Made by a program: the position numbers and the translations under genes
Notes under the pieces: generated by a model
What the model saw: only the letters and a program-made list of their open reading frames with translations
Database searches by the model: none
Told to the model about the DNA's origin: nothing
Assembly (NCBI GenBank): GCA_029532415.1
Contig: JAQOTA010000023.1
Span: 558,001-622,000 of the forward strand
DNA: 64,000 nucleotides
Reading direction: 5' to 3'
Source: Marasmius tenuissimus
Lineage: Eukaryota > Basidiomycota > Agaricomycetes > Agaricales > Marasmiaceae
Part shown: piece by piece, positions 1 through 11,090 of the stretch
How the letters are laid out: each line of letters starts with the position of its first letter
Position numbering within the stretch: the stretch's first letter is position 1

Positions 1-1085
1 GAGAGTTCACTCTTGAACGTTAGACATATTGATGAGGTCATTGTGAATGGGAACTGCCCGATTTAACAGATAAATCATGAAACCTACTCCCCCTTCCTGG
101 GATAATTGTTGAACTAAGCTATCGGGTTGACTCCCCCTGGAGTTACACATGGTAGACAGACTGGCACGATTAGTCCCAGGAACCTTTCTGGGTCTGCCTC
201 TCCTACAAGTAGTAGGTGGATCCATCGGTTCTCTATCACCCATGGCATCTCTCCATGTAGAGTTTTTCTCCATATCACACACAATGCATGAGGGATTATT
301 TGGGTCTCGTTGTTCACCAAATACATTATCAGGTTGCTTAGTACCCGTCTGTTTCCTGCCTGAACGCCTTGGGGCGGCAGTGACTGCTCTTGTCCACCCA
401 CTGGTGTAGGTGACCTGGGAGCCTGGAACAGAGGATCAGGATCAGAATGTTGACGTTCACCCTGAGGTACAGTACCATCTCCATCATCGTCATGCAGAGA
501 TTCCGATCACTTTGGAAGGTTATCGGGAGGATAAAGATTGTCATCAGACAAATCATCATCACTATCCAAAGAGAAGTTGGGATTTTCACCCAATACCGGC
601 AGTATTTCAGGGATTTCACCCACTGGGGTAAAGCCACAAGGTTTCTTATCAGAACACTTCAGGAACAAGTTTTCATTGAACAGAGCTGTAGTGCTTTTGA
701 AGATAGTATTATTAGACATCTTCATGAAGACATATCCTTTCATGCCTTCCTGAAAACCAATGGAGGTCATCAGTTCTGAACGCGGAGATAACTTTTTAAC
801 TCAATGCTTTTCCGGAATAAACACATACGCTGCACATCCGAAGACTCAGAGATCAAAAACATCTGGTGCACTGCCATGCAACTTCTCATGCGGGGTCAAC
901 CAACATAAACGCTGGGACGGTGTCCGATTGTGAAGTGCAACAGTGTGCAACACACAGAATTCCCACCAAGAAGGTGGAAGACAAGCATCAAAGCAAAGAG
1001 CTTGAGCTTTCTGGACGATGGTCCGATTGAACTGTTCTGCACGACCATTCTGTTCCAGCGTATATGGAATGTGATGAGCTGGCAT
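1..1085 (-). pseudogene. Degenerate Ty1/copia Pol fragment (integrase end to pre-RT linker), cut by window edge
   Basis: This is part of the Pol polyprotein of a copia retrotransposon, read on the minus strand. The stretch 1085-846 gives the end of the integrase core with NGRAEQFNRT, SWWEF and HNRTP, the conserved block around the catalytic Glu. About 770-507 continues with the linker after integrase (a run of D and S residues). The segment near 282-7 contains ILAQEGGVGF, matching ILAQEGGVNY at about 9230 in the plus-strand element of this window, so the two are relatives. The frames shift several times and the RT lies off the left edge. It cannot make a working protein. Confidence 0.8.
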
Positions 1086-1090
1086 GACAC

Positions 1091-1763
1091 CTAGCGCAGA
1101 GGACTACAACATGGCTACACTACTACTTACCAGAGAGGAGTTTAGATAGATAGAGGCGAGATGTAGAAGCCCAAGCACACTGTAGATTCAGGTAGAGAAC
1201 TACGAGCTTATATGTTACGATTCACCTCTATTCTCATCAACAAGCGCCCATATAGACACCTCTCCCTACCCAACTCACCTATCCCTTCCCACCTTTCCCA
1301 CTCATTTAAAACATCTCTATAGATGACTCCGCGGAGTAAGTGGAGCTATGCATCCAGACCACAGCTCCAAACCATGCCCAGCAGACATCTCCACATGCCA
1401 CCCCGAGTCATAATACACGAACAGCCGCAACGACTCACACGACATTCGCAGCCACTCCCACAACAACTCAGTCCAACTACAAGCGACTCACACGCCTGCG
1501 ACTCAGCACAACTCAGAGCGACTCCGGACCTAGACAGATTCCAGTATATAAGCCCAATGTACATACAACCTTTCCTTAGCTTAACAACTTGGTTAATACA
1601 CCAGTGAAAGCCCACTGTGACCCTTGACCTTCGACACTTGACCTTTGACCCTCGACACTTGACCTTCGACCCTCGACACTTGACCCTTGATTCTCGACCT
1701 TCGAACCTCGTCCTCGCTTAAAGGAGTGACTTGAGAGGACACTAGCCGTGCCCTACCATATCA
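1091..1763. other. Spacer between two minus-strand copia fragments
   Basis: No convincing gene is seen. The stretch is C/A-rich, contains one short tandem repeat (separate entry), and separates two integrase pieces of related elements. Some of it may be LTR sequence, but I found no second copy in the window and no clear TG...CA ends. Confidence 0.5.
1618..1697. repeat. 21-bp tandem repeat, about 3.5 copies
   Basis: Three consecutive 21-bp units begin with CGACACTTGACC at 1632, 1653 and 1674, preceded and followed by partial copies. Units differ by a few bases. It lies in non-coding sequence. Confidence 0.85.
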
Positions 1764-3119
1764 TTATATACATGTAGAGACAATAGAACTACCATATAGA
1801 GATGACAATAGAAAATGTACATATGTGCATAATGACCAATGACGAATGGAACAATAGCAAATGCATTGTCCCGCATAATACAATGGCGGGAAGTATGAAC
1901 TGGGACTTCGGATATACCGGGATCTAATTATAGTCCACGGATTCAACAGAATGCTGGTCAGAATTTTGATACTGTGCTCCTTTAGTACATCATCAAAGAC
2001 ATGTGATTTGTACTCTCCCCCTCCATCGGACATCCATTCCTTGATATCAACACCAAATTGCACCTTCACCATAGCAATAAAGTCACGGAGCATCTTGACA
2101 GAGTCAGATTTGTGTCGCATGAGCATTGTCCAGCCATGTGAAGTACAGTCGTCGACAAACGACATATACCATTTGTATTTGTGGTACGACTCAGTGGGGA
2201 ATTGTTTGAGGTCGGAGTGGATTTTCTCGAAGGGTTTTGAGGCACGGGTAGTTGAGTCAGGGAACGATCTGGAGTGCATCTTTCCTTCTGCACATCCTCA
2301 GCATAATTGGGTTTTCATTGGTTTTTGGTCGAATTCTGGGAAGTTCTTAGTATGCTTCCAAGCTTTATCCAGAGCCTTGTCTGAACAATGTCTGAAACGT
2401 CTGTGTAGAACCTTGTAGTCAACTTTATCCATTGTTGACTTGGCCATTAAGCTACGAGCAGAGGCCTTCTGCGAGCTAATCCAAAAGATGGTTTGACCAG
2501 GTGTGAGCGGGTAAGATACCAATGACTGGCGTTGACCCTTGTAATAAAAAGCCAATTTGCTAGATGATCCACGTACTTGCAGACCATCTTGCAAGAATTC
2601 TCCAAGAGAGAGAAGTTGGATTGACAGAAGCGGAACATAATAGACAGGATAGAGTCGCGTAATGCGTGCCTCCATACGGCCATCGGATCCTTCAACAGAA
2701 TGACTGTTGAACACAGTCCCTTTCCCCTTAATTTGAATAGGGTTGTCCTTGTTTGCAGTGTTTAGCTGTGGTCCATTGTTCATGGGTTCGTACTCGGCAA
2801 AATCTTCGAGATCATAAGTAAAGTGTGATGAAGCACCTGAATCGACAATCCACTCTTGTGAGTTTCCAGTTGCCTTCTTTCCCTTACAATCAGCACATGT
2901 GGCAAAGTGATCACCAATATATTGCGCAAATTTCATACGGGACACGATACTCGAACTACTACGTTTAGAAGCGGCTAATAGAGCGGCACACTGTAGCTTT
3001 GTATCAGTGTTAGAAGAAAGACTGAGATAAGGCACTTGCCTGTCATTGTCAGATTCCTCAGATCCGTTGGAGACCAAATCATACTCAACATTGTCGGAAA
3101 AACCAGCGGCATCTGTCAC
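1764..3119 (-). pseudogene. Degenerate Ty1/copia protease and integrase N-terminal half
   Basis: Copia Pol on the minus strand. The frame 3119-2298 carries the aspartic protease motif WIVDSGASSHFT and then the GAG-pre-integrase zinc region (YKVLHRRFRHCSDKALDKAW). The next frame, 2279-1764, has the integrase core start: FVDDCTSHGW with a catalytic Asp, then MSDGGGEY where DRGGEF is usual. Protease and integrase lie in different frames around 2290, so there is at least one frameshift. The reading frame loses similarity at about 1950, before the catalytic Glu block, so the integrase is truncated. No Gag of the usual form precedes it. Protease and integrase are only distantly like those of the plus-strand element, so this is probably another family. 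Confidence 0.85.
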
Positions 3120-3407
3120 GAAGTGCTGAGCGTCTATCGGAGACGGCGAAGGCAGAGAGCGGTGGTAGCAAGCTAGGAGAGGAGCAGCAGGCTCGACTCA
3201 GGCAGAGATAAGACAGAACTGGTCCCAACAACAAGTTAGATCTATTGTAGAGAAGGAAAGCGAAGGAGACTGTACTACTCACCTGGTCCCAACGACAAGA
3301 GGTCAAGATGAGGGACCAGGTGAAGACTAGCTAGCTTATATACCTATCCTACAGTCAGAGCTGGAGTCGGAGTGGCTACCTATGAGTCGTGTATGAGTAA
3401 GTATGAG

Positions 3408-3947
3408 TCAAGGATGAATAAGGAATGAGTCGGTATGAGATAATGGGATGGCTGCGCGATGTGGGTTAAGGCTGCGCGATGGTGGGTTAAGAAAGGGAAT
3501 CGTGAGAAATAAGGATGTATAGTAAGTGACCGTGAGAAAAGGACATGTGATAATCATGTGAGCAAATGGTGGAGGGAAAAGTGGCATCTTCATGACAGCA
3601 TCTGCAATCTCGCTGTCAATGTCCATGGCACTTCCACTCGCAATCTCTGTACACAAAGAATCGTTAACAGTGTTCAACACGATACGATCCTCTTGCTCAG
3701 AGTCAGAGTCCTCACAGAAAGAATCATAGAGGTCACAAACCTTCTCGACACTCTTAGCACACTTTGCAGGTGGAGCAGTAGAGGAGGGACCATCAATACA
3801 ATGCTTCAGGGAGGAAGAGGAAGCAGCCACATATCCCTGTTTCATAGGTTCAAGGACATGGGCATACTTGGGAACACCAAGACGATCAGCAAGACTGCGA
3901 GCAGCCTGAGCATTCTCAAAAACAGTACCACCAGAGAAACACTGCAT
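3408..3947 (-). pseudogene. Possible copia Gag C-terminal remnant
   Basis: A 179-codon minus-strand frame lies just upstream of the protease fragment, on the same strand. It begins MQCFSGGTVFENAQ, which could be a decayed CCHC knuckle (CFxCGGxGH) by its spacing, but the second Cys and the His are absent. A serine-rich and then acidic stretch follows (SFCEDSDSEQEDR). The last 60 codons look like read-through of non-coding DNA. Position and composition fit the Gag-protease linker of the neighbouring element; I do not recognise a domain. The 288 bp between it and the protease frame show no gene. Confidence 0.35.
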
Positions 3948-4428
3948 GTGGAGTGGATCCCGGGATCGGTCTGTGGGATGTACGACAGTGTCATGAATTT
4001 CCCTCCTATCTTATCTTTTCTCCTTATCTTATCATTTTCCATCTACCTATATCTTATCCCTCACATGACTCATATCTTATCATATAGACACATGGTAGAT
4101 ACATGAAGGGACCCACATGCTGTAGACACATGTTGGTCCTGTTTCAGATACTGTTTCACAATGTCATATCTTGATGTCATACCTCACCGTAGACACATGC
4201 CATAGTCCTCTCAGTAGTATATAAGAAGTAGATACTCTGCATGTATTCCCCAGTCTTGAGCTGGTTTATTCCTCACCAGTATAGAGTTCTCTTATCTTTG
4301 CCTCATTCCCTCTTGTCTGAAAGCTTAGTGCGATGCGTCGCCAGGTCAGATCTGGTGATTGCTGACAGGATCACCCTATTTATGCGAACGTTGCTGCTGA
4401 TTCTTTCCCGGCGGGATCTGGTGCGATC
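3948..4428 (+). promoter_or_regulatory. Upstream region of the plus-strand copia element, with TATA box
   Basis: This should contain the 5' LTR and leader of the element that starts at 4429. A TATA-like TATATAAG lies at 4218-4225, about 200 bp before the Gag ATG. The sequence does not resemble the 3' LTR beginning at 11100, so the 5' LTR is missing, very diverged, or from another element. Confidence 0.4.
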
Positions 4429-5682
4429 ATGACAATGCCGGAGTTAAAGGACAGCACCATTTGGAATGCCTTTTTCCATAAGTATACAGCATATCTGCAG
4501 CAGCAGGGAATCTTTCAGGTTCTTACTGAAACCAAGCCAGCTGCTTCTGCATCTGGGTATGCAGAATGGTATACACGTAACAATAAGGCTCTTGGCGTTT
4601 TTAAATCTCAGGTTAATCAGGCCTTCGAGTCCTTGATGACTGATGACATTAAGGAAACAATCGAGAACTTCCAGAAAGCCTTTGGGCAGGAACATATGGC
4701 CTGGCTACTTAATATTTATGAGGAATTTCACCACGCCACCTTCTTCTCCAATCAGAATCCTCTCCCGGTCATCACCAAGATGGACCAAAAGAGGAAGGAG
4801 CTTAAGGTACTGGGTGTTGACATTCCCGAGTCCCTCTTTGTCCTCATTGTCATTGCTAAGCTTCCTACTGGACTATGGGAAATGCTGAAGCAGAAGATAA
4901 TTCAGGAAAAGAAGGAGGATCTCAAGGTAGTCAAGTTGATTGCACTAATCACAAACGAGTAGAACAGCTGTCGTGGTGCTCATGAATCCGCTCTTGCCGC
5001 CAGGATTTCTGGCATTCATTGTTTCATTCCTTCCACTGCTCCACCCTGGTCCCGTCAGAAGCGTCAATCTGGTGGGAATTCTTCCTGCAGCAACAACAGG
5101 AAGAATAACAATTGTTCTGGTAATGGTAATAATAACCAAAAGCAGAATAATAATAACCAGGGTAACCACAATCAACAATTGCAGAAAGGAAAAGGCAAGG
5201 GAAAAGGAAAGGCTGGCCAGAAGAAGCAGAATAATCAAGGAAAGCAGAACAGTCGGCACCTTTCTGCTAACCTTGCTTGTGCCACCTTTGACCAGGAACT
5301 CATGGCTCCATTACGGGTTTATATGGCAAACATTTCAACTAACCCTCTTGATGCTATTGATACCAATACTGATAGTGAGCACTCCTCCATGCCTTCTTTA
5401 GTCACTCTCCCTGACACTGATGAGATCTACATGGAGATCTCTTCTGACTCATCTTCTGAGTTCGAAGAAGGAGAAGTTGTTGAACAGCCACCTATTCCCA
5501 CGACGAGTCAATGGTCACTTCATGATGACAACAATCCCTATGCCCCATGGGCACCTCCACTTCCCGAATCTGTTCCTGATATCTACTTCCCGACCTTTGC
5601 TCCCAGTGACTTCCCATACACACCTGCAAATCAGCAATCTATCTCCCAGTTTCTCATTCTATACACACAAGAGAATGTATGA
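4429..5682 (+). pseudogene. copia Gag with N/Q/K-rich nucleocapsid-like tail
   Basis: Structural protein of the retrotransposon particle. The first 177 codons have the copia Gag helical core (starting with ELKDSTIWNAFFHKYTAYLQ and containing LPTGLWEMLKQKI). A TAG at 4960-4962 interrupts the frame; the same frame then stays open to a TGA at 5680-5682. After the TAG comes a stretch extremely rich in Asn, Gln and Lys (about 5100-5260, with KGKGKGKGK), where most copia Gags have a CCHC zinc knuckle. I find no knuckle, so the basic tail may bind RNA instead. An acidic Ser/Glu-rich and Pro-rich region follows. Both stops can be explained by single C-to-T changes. Confidence 0.8.
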
Positions 5683-6805
5683 AACATGGGAAAATCTGAG
5701 CTACGCAGGAGTCAGTATCCCACTACTATTTGCGATATCAGACTCCCACTGCCAATTGATGTACCTTTCAGAGGTGCAACTAGTAACTGGGAAGACGGAA
5801 CACGATACCGGGAAATTATGGATATTGTGAAGCGTAGGAACATCGGTCCGGAGTTTATATTCATCATAATCCAGACCACTACTCGCGTAGTTGTCTATCC
5901 AATTCTGCACTGTGCCTGCCATAACCTCACACCGAGGCATGCACTATACCTGCAGAATATACGCGAACCTATTCTCACAGTTTGCACTTTCTCTCAGACC
6001 CGCTTCTGGACTTGGGATGTTCAACATCTATCTGAGGCTATTTTGGAAATCAACACCACCAACTGGGTCAAGATCGTTGAAGCACACCCTGAGTGTATTT
6101 CAGTTCTTGAAGTTTTCAGAATACGCAACACCCGAACTCCAATCCCAGTCCAAGTATACAACCCGGTCTTCTGGGGAGCACACATCAAACTAAGAACGGA
6201 AGGAGATTGGCTTTTTGGAACAGCTTCTAACCAGTCAGTTCGAGGTCAAAGGGGGGGTTACAAGCAGAACAACAAATGGAATGTTCGCTTTGTCCCTCGA
6301 TTAAATCTTTGTGATCAATTTGACCGATGAACCACTCTATCTGGCTGGATGCACCCTGTGCCCTGTATGGTCATGACCTTTCAGCATCACAGGCACAAAC
6401 TGCTGAAGTTCCCAACCGTTCCGACTTGCCACCACTTTCTCCTCCTTCGGATATTGATCCAGGGGTATTCATTTCCCATGCTATCGCCACCGCACATGCT
6501 ATTGCTCAGGCAATCATGCGACCTGTTTCTGCACCCCCGATTCCATGCTCTCCCACTCGGTCCTTTCGTGGTGCTTCTCCTCTCGGCAACAATGCTAATG
6601 CCGAGGTTGATCCCTGGGTTGTTGCTCAGAATGATCGAGGAATACCACTACAGATAACGAGGGAGCAGAACCAGTTCAATCTCCAGCTACCTTACATTGC
6701 CCTCTCAATCCGGTTCCGCGTACAATTGCCACCAATACCTACATTGGCAACATCAGTATCATATCTCACAACCCTGATGCAGATACTGGACTACACCCCT
6801 CAACC
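5683..6805 (+). pseudogene. Unrecognised segment between Gag and protease of the copia element
   Basis: The Gag frame reopens directly after the TGA and runs to 6330 (215 codons). It contains stretches such as VVYPILHCACHNLTPRHALY and NPVFWGAHIKLRTEGDWLFG. Coding then appears to move to another frame (6327-6809) and, from about 6650-6700, to the protease frame: that frame is already open upstream and gives TIATNTYIGNISIISHNPD. The segment adds roughly 370 codons that ordinary copia elements lack. I do not recognise a domain. It could be a captured host gene fragment, a fast-evolving Gag extension, or an accessory protein. Coding bias and the in-frame link to Gag argue that it was translated. 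Confidence 0.5.
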
Positions 6806-7546
6806 GTGATTGATCTCCAATCTCTTAGCCCTTTTGACCTTACCCGAGACAACTTCACTGTCATAGGCGCATCTGATGACTTTAATCATGATGCTGATGA
6901 CGAAAGTGATGGAGATTCTGGATACTCTTATGGCAGAGAAGACTGGTACGGAGATAATGGCATTGATGATCCTGAAGCATGGGAGGAGAGTAATGACTGC
7001 GGAGACTGGCAAGTATCTTTAGTTCCTGATAATGAGTCACTCGCTGATAAGCATGAGATACAGAACGCTAACTATCAGCACCACCAACACCACCATCACA
7101 TTCTAGGATTAAGTAGATCCGAATGTTGTATTAATAGTTCTGTATTTGTTGAGACAAATGTCATGTCTTTCAGCAACCTAATTGCGAGTGATTCATACAT
7201 TGAGAATACGAAGGAAGCCTGGCTACTTGATAACGGTGCTTCTATGCACATGACTCCATTTATGAGCGACTTCTCAGATTATCAGGAATTTGCCTACCCT
7301 TTAGTTGTTACAACCTCAGCAGGCGATGCAGCCAACATCCATATCCAAGGCTCCGGTACTGTTCTCATCCAACACACTACCAGTCAGGGAGTGACTAAGG
7401 TCACAAAATTGTTTCCAGTGTTGTACCAACCCAATAGCCCACATTGCATTGTTTCAGATGGTAAATTCCAAGAGATGGATATTATACCATCAGGAACCAT
7501 CCAGAGACTCAGATCCGGTACAGAAAAGACAACTCCTTACTCATGA
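6806..7546 (+). pseudogene. copia aspartic protease region
   Basis: The frame starts in an acidic linker (DDFNHDADDESDGDSGYSYG) and a His-rich run (HHQHHHHILGL). It reaches the retropepsin active-site motif WLLDNGASMHMT at about 7219-7254; the usual motif is DSGAS, so here Ser is replaced by Asn. The frame stops at 7546, but from about 7465 the +1-shifted frame (RDGYYTIRNHPETQIRYRKD) fits better with the next ORF. A one-base frameshift near 7465 therefore separates protease from integrase. The ATG/TGA overlap at 7543 is a by-product of that shift. Confidence 0.85.
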
Positions 7547-8550
7547 GCTTTTATCCGAGCCATGACCAGGATAACTTACGATGGATGAACGTGAAGATAC
7601 TTATGGGAGTAACTTCCTTCGCATCTGTCATGTCTTTTGCTGTCATAGATTTTTCTGTATGGCATAGACGTCTTGGTCACGCCAACAAAGACGTTATTAA
7701 GAAGTTAGCAGATAACGTTAAGGGTTTTCCAAAGGGAAAGGCTCTCTCTTTAAAGGAAGGGATTTGTCGTGGTTGCGCCAAAGGCAAAATGAACAACAAA
7801 CCCTACCCTGCTTCTGACAAATGTGCTACGGAGATTCTGGAGCTTGTCCATTGTGATTTGTTAGAATTCCCTACTTTGTCATACCATCGGAAGAAGTTTG
7901 CCCTTACCATAATCGACGACAAGTCGTCTCATGGCTGGGTATATCCGTTGTATGCCAAGAATGATACCGATCAAAACCTTAAAGCCTGGAAAAAGGAAGT
8001 CGAGACCCAAACAGGCAAGATGGTTAAGAAGCTACGCTTTGATCGAGGGGGGGAGTTTCTATCAAACGCCCAAAAACAATGGTACATTGATAACGGAGTG
8101 GTATTTCACACTTCTGCTCCGCATATTCACCAACAAAATGGACGCGCTGAAAGGTTTAATCGCACTCTGCAAGAAAACTCTGAAGCAATGCGCTTTCATG
8201 CTTGTGCCCCTGAAAGCTGGTGGGAGTTTGCAATTCTCACCACTGTCCATACATATAACAGAACTCCGATCCGCGCAAGGAAGTTTAAAACCCCAATTGA
8301 GTTGTACGAAAGCAAAAAGCCCGACGTCTCCTATTTTAGAACGTTTGGCTGTGGTGCCTACACACAAATACCTAAACGGAAAAACAAGCTGGCTCCAAAA
8401 TCCGAGGCCATGATCTTTATCGGTTATGAGAAGGGATCAAAAGCTTATTGTTTTTCCAAACTACCAACAACTCAATTTATGTTGCTGCACATGCCATTTT
8501 TGACAAAAATTGGTTTTCAAAATGTCAAAAAGAAAAACCCAGATCTATAG
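7543..8550 (+). pseudogene. copia integrase
   Basis: Inserts retrotransposon cDNA into the host genome. The GAG-pre-integrase zinc site is visible as WHRRLGHAN with CRGCAKGK. The catalytic core follows: D in TIIDDKSSHGW, D in RFDRGGEF, E in QQNGRAERFNRT (the D,D-35-E triad). Then come SWWEFAI and YNRTPIRARKFKTP, typical of copia. The frame ends at 8550, but from about 8445 the RT frame already reads on (FFQTTNNSIYVAAHAIFD), so a one-base shift sits in the TTTTT run near 8450. Confidence 0.92.
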
Positions 8551-10856
8551 AATTCAACAATACCAACGAACCAGTCCGTTCTGTACCGTTCAATTCATAC
8601 CCATTTGACGGCCATGATCACAATGGTGAAGACGACGGTCACCCACCATTTGATCTGGATCTTCCTCTGTGTGATGACGACGGTCATATGCCAGGGGGAG
8701 ATCCTCCTCCCAATACAGATCACAGCCCAATGGATGATTTGCACAATCATCCACCACCTGCTGATGGTCCTGGATCACTGAAAGGTCCCAGTAATGTACC
8801 TAATCAGTATGGCCCTGATCCAAGTACTGCCGGTCCTTCTAATTTGAATTGCAATATAACTCAAGGAAACACACAAACTGATAACAATCCATTCAGTTTC
8901 CGCTGCGATCATCAAAGAGAGTGGGAGAATTTACATCCTCCACCTCCACCACAAAGGAACCCTCCATGTACTAGACTCCTTCCAGAAAGACTTAGAACTA
9001 ATAATGTCTACAGAAACCGACCTCCTGTACAAGTAGAAAGAGATATTGAGTCCGACGCTCACTGGCAAAGTCAGATTAATCCGATGAATGAGCCTGAAAC
9101 AATACCAAATAATCAGGTTCCTGTGCCAGAAAGCGAGAATCCTCCAGCTCCTCATGATGAGGAGATGGATCCTCCACCCAATGAAAATGAGGGTGAGGAT
9201 ATGGACACAGGGGAAGAAGGACACGCCTCTATTCTTGCTCAGGAAGGGGGAGTTAATTACATGGATTATTTGCTTTCTCAAGCGCATGCCCTGCATGGGA
9301 TGCAGTCAAGCGCTTATGATACAGTTAGGGAATGGTCTTATAAAGACATCCTCAAATGTCCCAAAGAGGAGATCCCTAAATGGCAGAAAGCATGCAGACT
9401 TGAACTTCAATCACTCAAGGAAAGAGATGTCTTTGAGGAAGTTCCTAGACCCAAAAGCCGTAAACCAATTCGATCTCGTTGGGTATTTGATGTCAAGTCA
9501 GATGGCAGATTTAAAGCCAGACTTGTAGCAAAAGGATTTTTGCAGAAAGAAGGGATAGACTTTAATGAATTGTTCTCTCCTGTAGTATGGTTTGAAACTG
9601 TACAACTTCTATTGGCATTAGCAGCGCTTGAAGATTGGGAAATCACAGCACTAGACGTTAAAACTGCATTCTTATACGGTGCCTTAGAAGAGGAGATATA
9701 TATGGAACAACCTGAAGGATTCATTACAGACTCCAGCAAGGTTTGGAGGTTGTGCAAAGCATTATACGGACTGAAACAAGCTTCAAGAGCTTGGTGGCAT
9801 CAGTGTACTGAATCCATGAAACATCTAGGATTCAAGAGATGCTTGTCCGATGCTGGCGTATATGTCTTCAGGAAACAAGGCAAACTTGTTATTGCCGTTG
9901 TTTATGTTGACGATGCTTTATTCATGGGCAACAATAAAGCCTTAATGATACACCTAAAGGAAGAGTTCAAAAAGATATGGGAATGCAGAGACTTAGGCAA
10001 GCCTACCAAATTCCTGAGGATGCGAATTTCTTGCGATCGAAAGAACTGCACAATCGTCTTAGACCAGCGAGACTACCTCAATAAAATTATTCGCAGATTC
10101 GGAATGATAAATGCCAAGTCTGCAGCCACACCTTTACCTAGTGGTTACAGCCCGGTGAAGAATACTGAACCGGTTGATCCCATTATTCGCCAAAGATATC
10201 AATCTGTGATTGGCTCATTACTCTATCTGGCATTGGGAACACGTCCAGACATATCTTTTGCCATAATCAAGATGTCTCAGTTCAGTGTGAATCCAAGTCG
10301 CGAGCACCTGAACAAGGCATTGCATATAGTACGATACCTAGTAGGCACTCGTTTATACAATCTCATCTACAATGGTAAATCAGATGGAGGACTCGTGGCC
10401 TTCGCTGATTCAGATTGGGCAACTGATATTGATGACCGTAAATCACAGACTGGTTATCTTATAAAGCTTGTGAGTGCACCTGTTTGCTGGGTATCCCAGA
10501 AACAAAAGACTGTTGCACTATCATCCACAGAAGCTGAATACATGGCTCTCTCTGATTGTACACGTCAGATTAAGTGGATGAAATCTCTACTCGAAGAAAT
10601 TGGCTATCCAATGCAATCAATACCTTGTGTTAGCGACAATCAAGGCGCTATCTTTCTCAGTAGTAACGAAGTCTCTGAGAAGCGCACGAAACACATTGAT
10701 ATTAGATTTCATTTTATTCGGAATGCAGTTGCTGAGAAGGACGTTCTCATCTACTATGCACCCACTGCAGACCAACCTGCAGATCTTTTAACAAAGAATT
10801 TAGCCAAAGTAAAATTCAAGAAGTTTAGACAAGCTTTAGGCCTTCATTTTCAGTAG
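8448..10856 (+). CDS. copia reverse transcriptase and RNase H
   Basis: An 802-codon open frame. About 270 residues of acidic, Pro-rich linker come first. The copia RT domain follows (RVT_2 family): RWVFDVKSDGRFKARLVAKG, then DVKTAFLYGALEEEIYMEQP, LYGLKQASRAWW, and the catalytic YVDD in VVYVDDALFMG. RNase H follows with ADSDWATDIDDRKSQTGY, the catalytic region SSTEAEYMALSD, and DNQGAIFLSSN. It ends with KFRQALGLHF, normal for the family. The frame has no internal stop, so this part is intact; it would originally have been made as part of the Gag-Pol polyprotein. Confidence 0.93.
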   Translation: MFFQTTNNSIYVAAHAIFDKNWFSKCQKEKPRSIEFNNTNEPVRSVPFNSYPFDGHDHNGEDDGHPPFDLDLPLCDDDGHMPGGDPPPNTDHSPMDDLHNHPPPADGPGSLKGPSNVPNQYGPDPSTAGPSNLNCNITQGNTQTDNNPFSFRCDHQREWENLHPPPPPQRNPPCTRLLPERLRTNNVYRNRPPVQVERDIESDAHWQSQINPMNEPETIPNNQVPVPESENPPAPHDEEMDPPPNENEGEDMDTGEEGHASILAQEGGVNYMDYLLSQAHALHGMQSSAYDTVREWSYKDILKCPKEEIPKWQKACRLELQSLKERDVFEEVPRPKSRKPIRSRWVFDVKSDGRFKARLVAKGFLQKEGIDFNELFSPVVWFETVQLLLALAALEDWEITALDVKTAFLYGALEEEIYMEQPEGFITDSSKVWRLCKALYGLKQASRAWWHQCTESMKHLGFKRCLSDAGVYVFRKQGKLVIAVVYVDDALFMGNNKALMIHLKEEFKKIWECRDLGKPTKFLRMRISCDRKNCTIVLDQRDYLNKIIRRFGMINAKSAATPLPSGYSPVKNTEPVDPIIRQRYQSVIGSLLYLALGTRPDISFAIIKMSQFSVNPSREHLNKALHIVRYLVGTRLYNLIYNGKSDGGLVAFADSDWATDIDDRKSQTGYLIKLVSAPVCWVSQKQKTVALSSTEAEYMALSDCTRQIKWMKSLLEEIGYPMQSIPCVSDNQGAIFLSSNEVSEKRTKHIDIRFHFIRNAVAEKDVLIYYAPTADQPADLLTKNLAKVKFKKFRQALGLHFQ

Positions 10857-10959
10857 ACGCTCAAAGGACATTTTTGCGGGTTGAACAGTTGACTCATCAC
10901 GTGACTGAACCTTTTGACCCGCACTCACTACTGTGACGTAGTTAAATTTTATTTTTACC

Positions 10960-11060
10960 TTTTGGCACTCCTGGGAATTGAACTCTGGACCTCACGCTCA
11001 CAATGCACCAAAATGGTGTTACCCAATATTACCATTAGACTAAATGATCTTTGGTAGTAT
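10960..11060 (-). other. tRNA-like (RNA polymerase III promoter-like) sequence in the copia 3' region
   Basis: On the minus strand this stretch contains an A-box match (TAGTCTAATGG, about 11042-11032) and, about 50 bases further on, a B-box match (GAGTTCAATTCCC, about 10985-10973). The spacing is that of a tRNA gene. The acceptor arms do not pair and the T-stem has mismatches, so it is not a functional tRNA; it resembles the tRNA-derived head of a SINE. It lies between the RT stop codon and the polypurine tract. Confidence 0.5.
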
Positions 11061-11090
11061 CACTAACTCAAATCTTTATAAGAGTTTAGT

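Noticed and set aside
6327..7546. Three successive 4-base start/stop overlaps (ATGA, GTGA, ATGA) in the copia element, suggesting coupled translation.
   Set aside because: At 6806 and 7543 the downstream frame is already open and coding-like well before the overlap, which points to frameshift mutations. The overlaps are chance results of choosing the first ATG or GTG.
10960..11060. Functional tRNA gene.
   Set aside because: A and B boxes are present, but the acceptor stem does not pair and the T-stem is mismatched.
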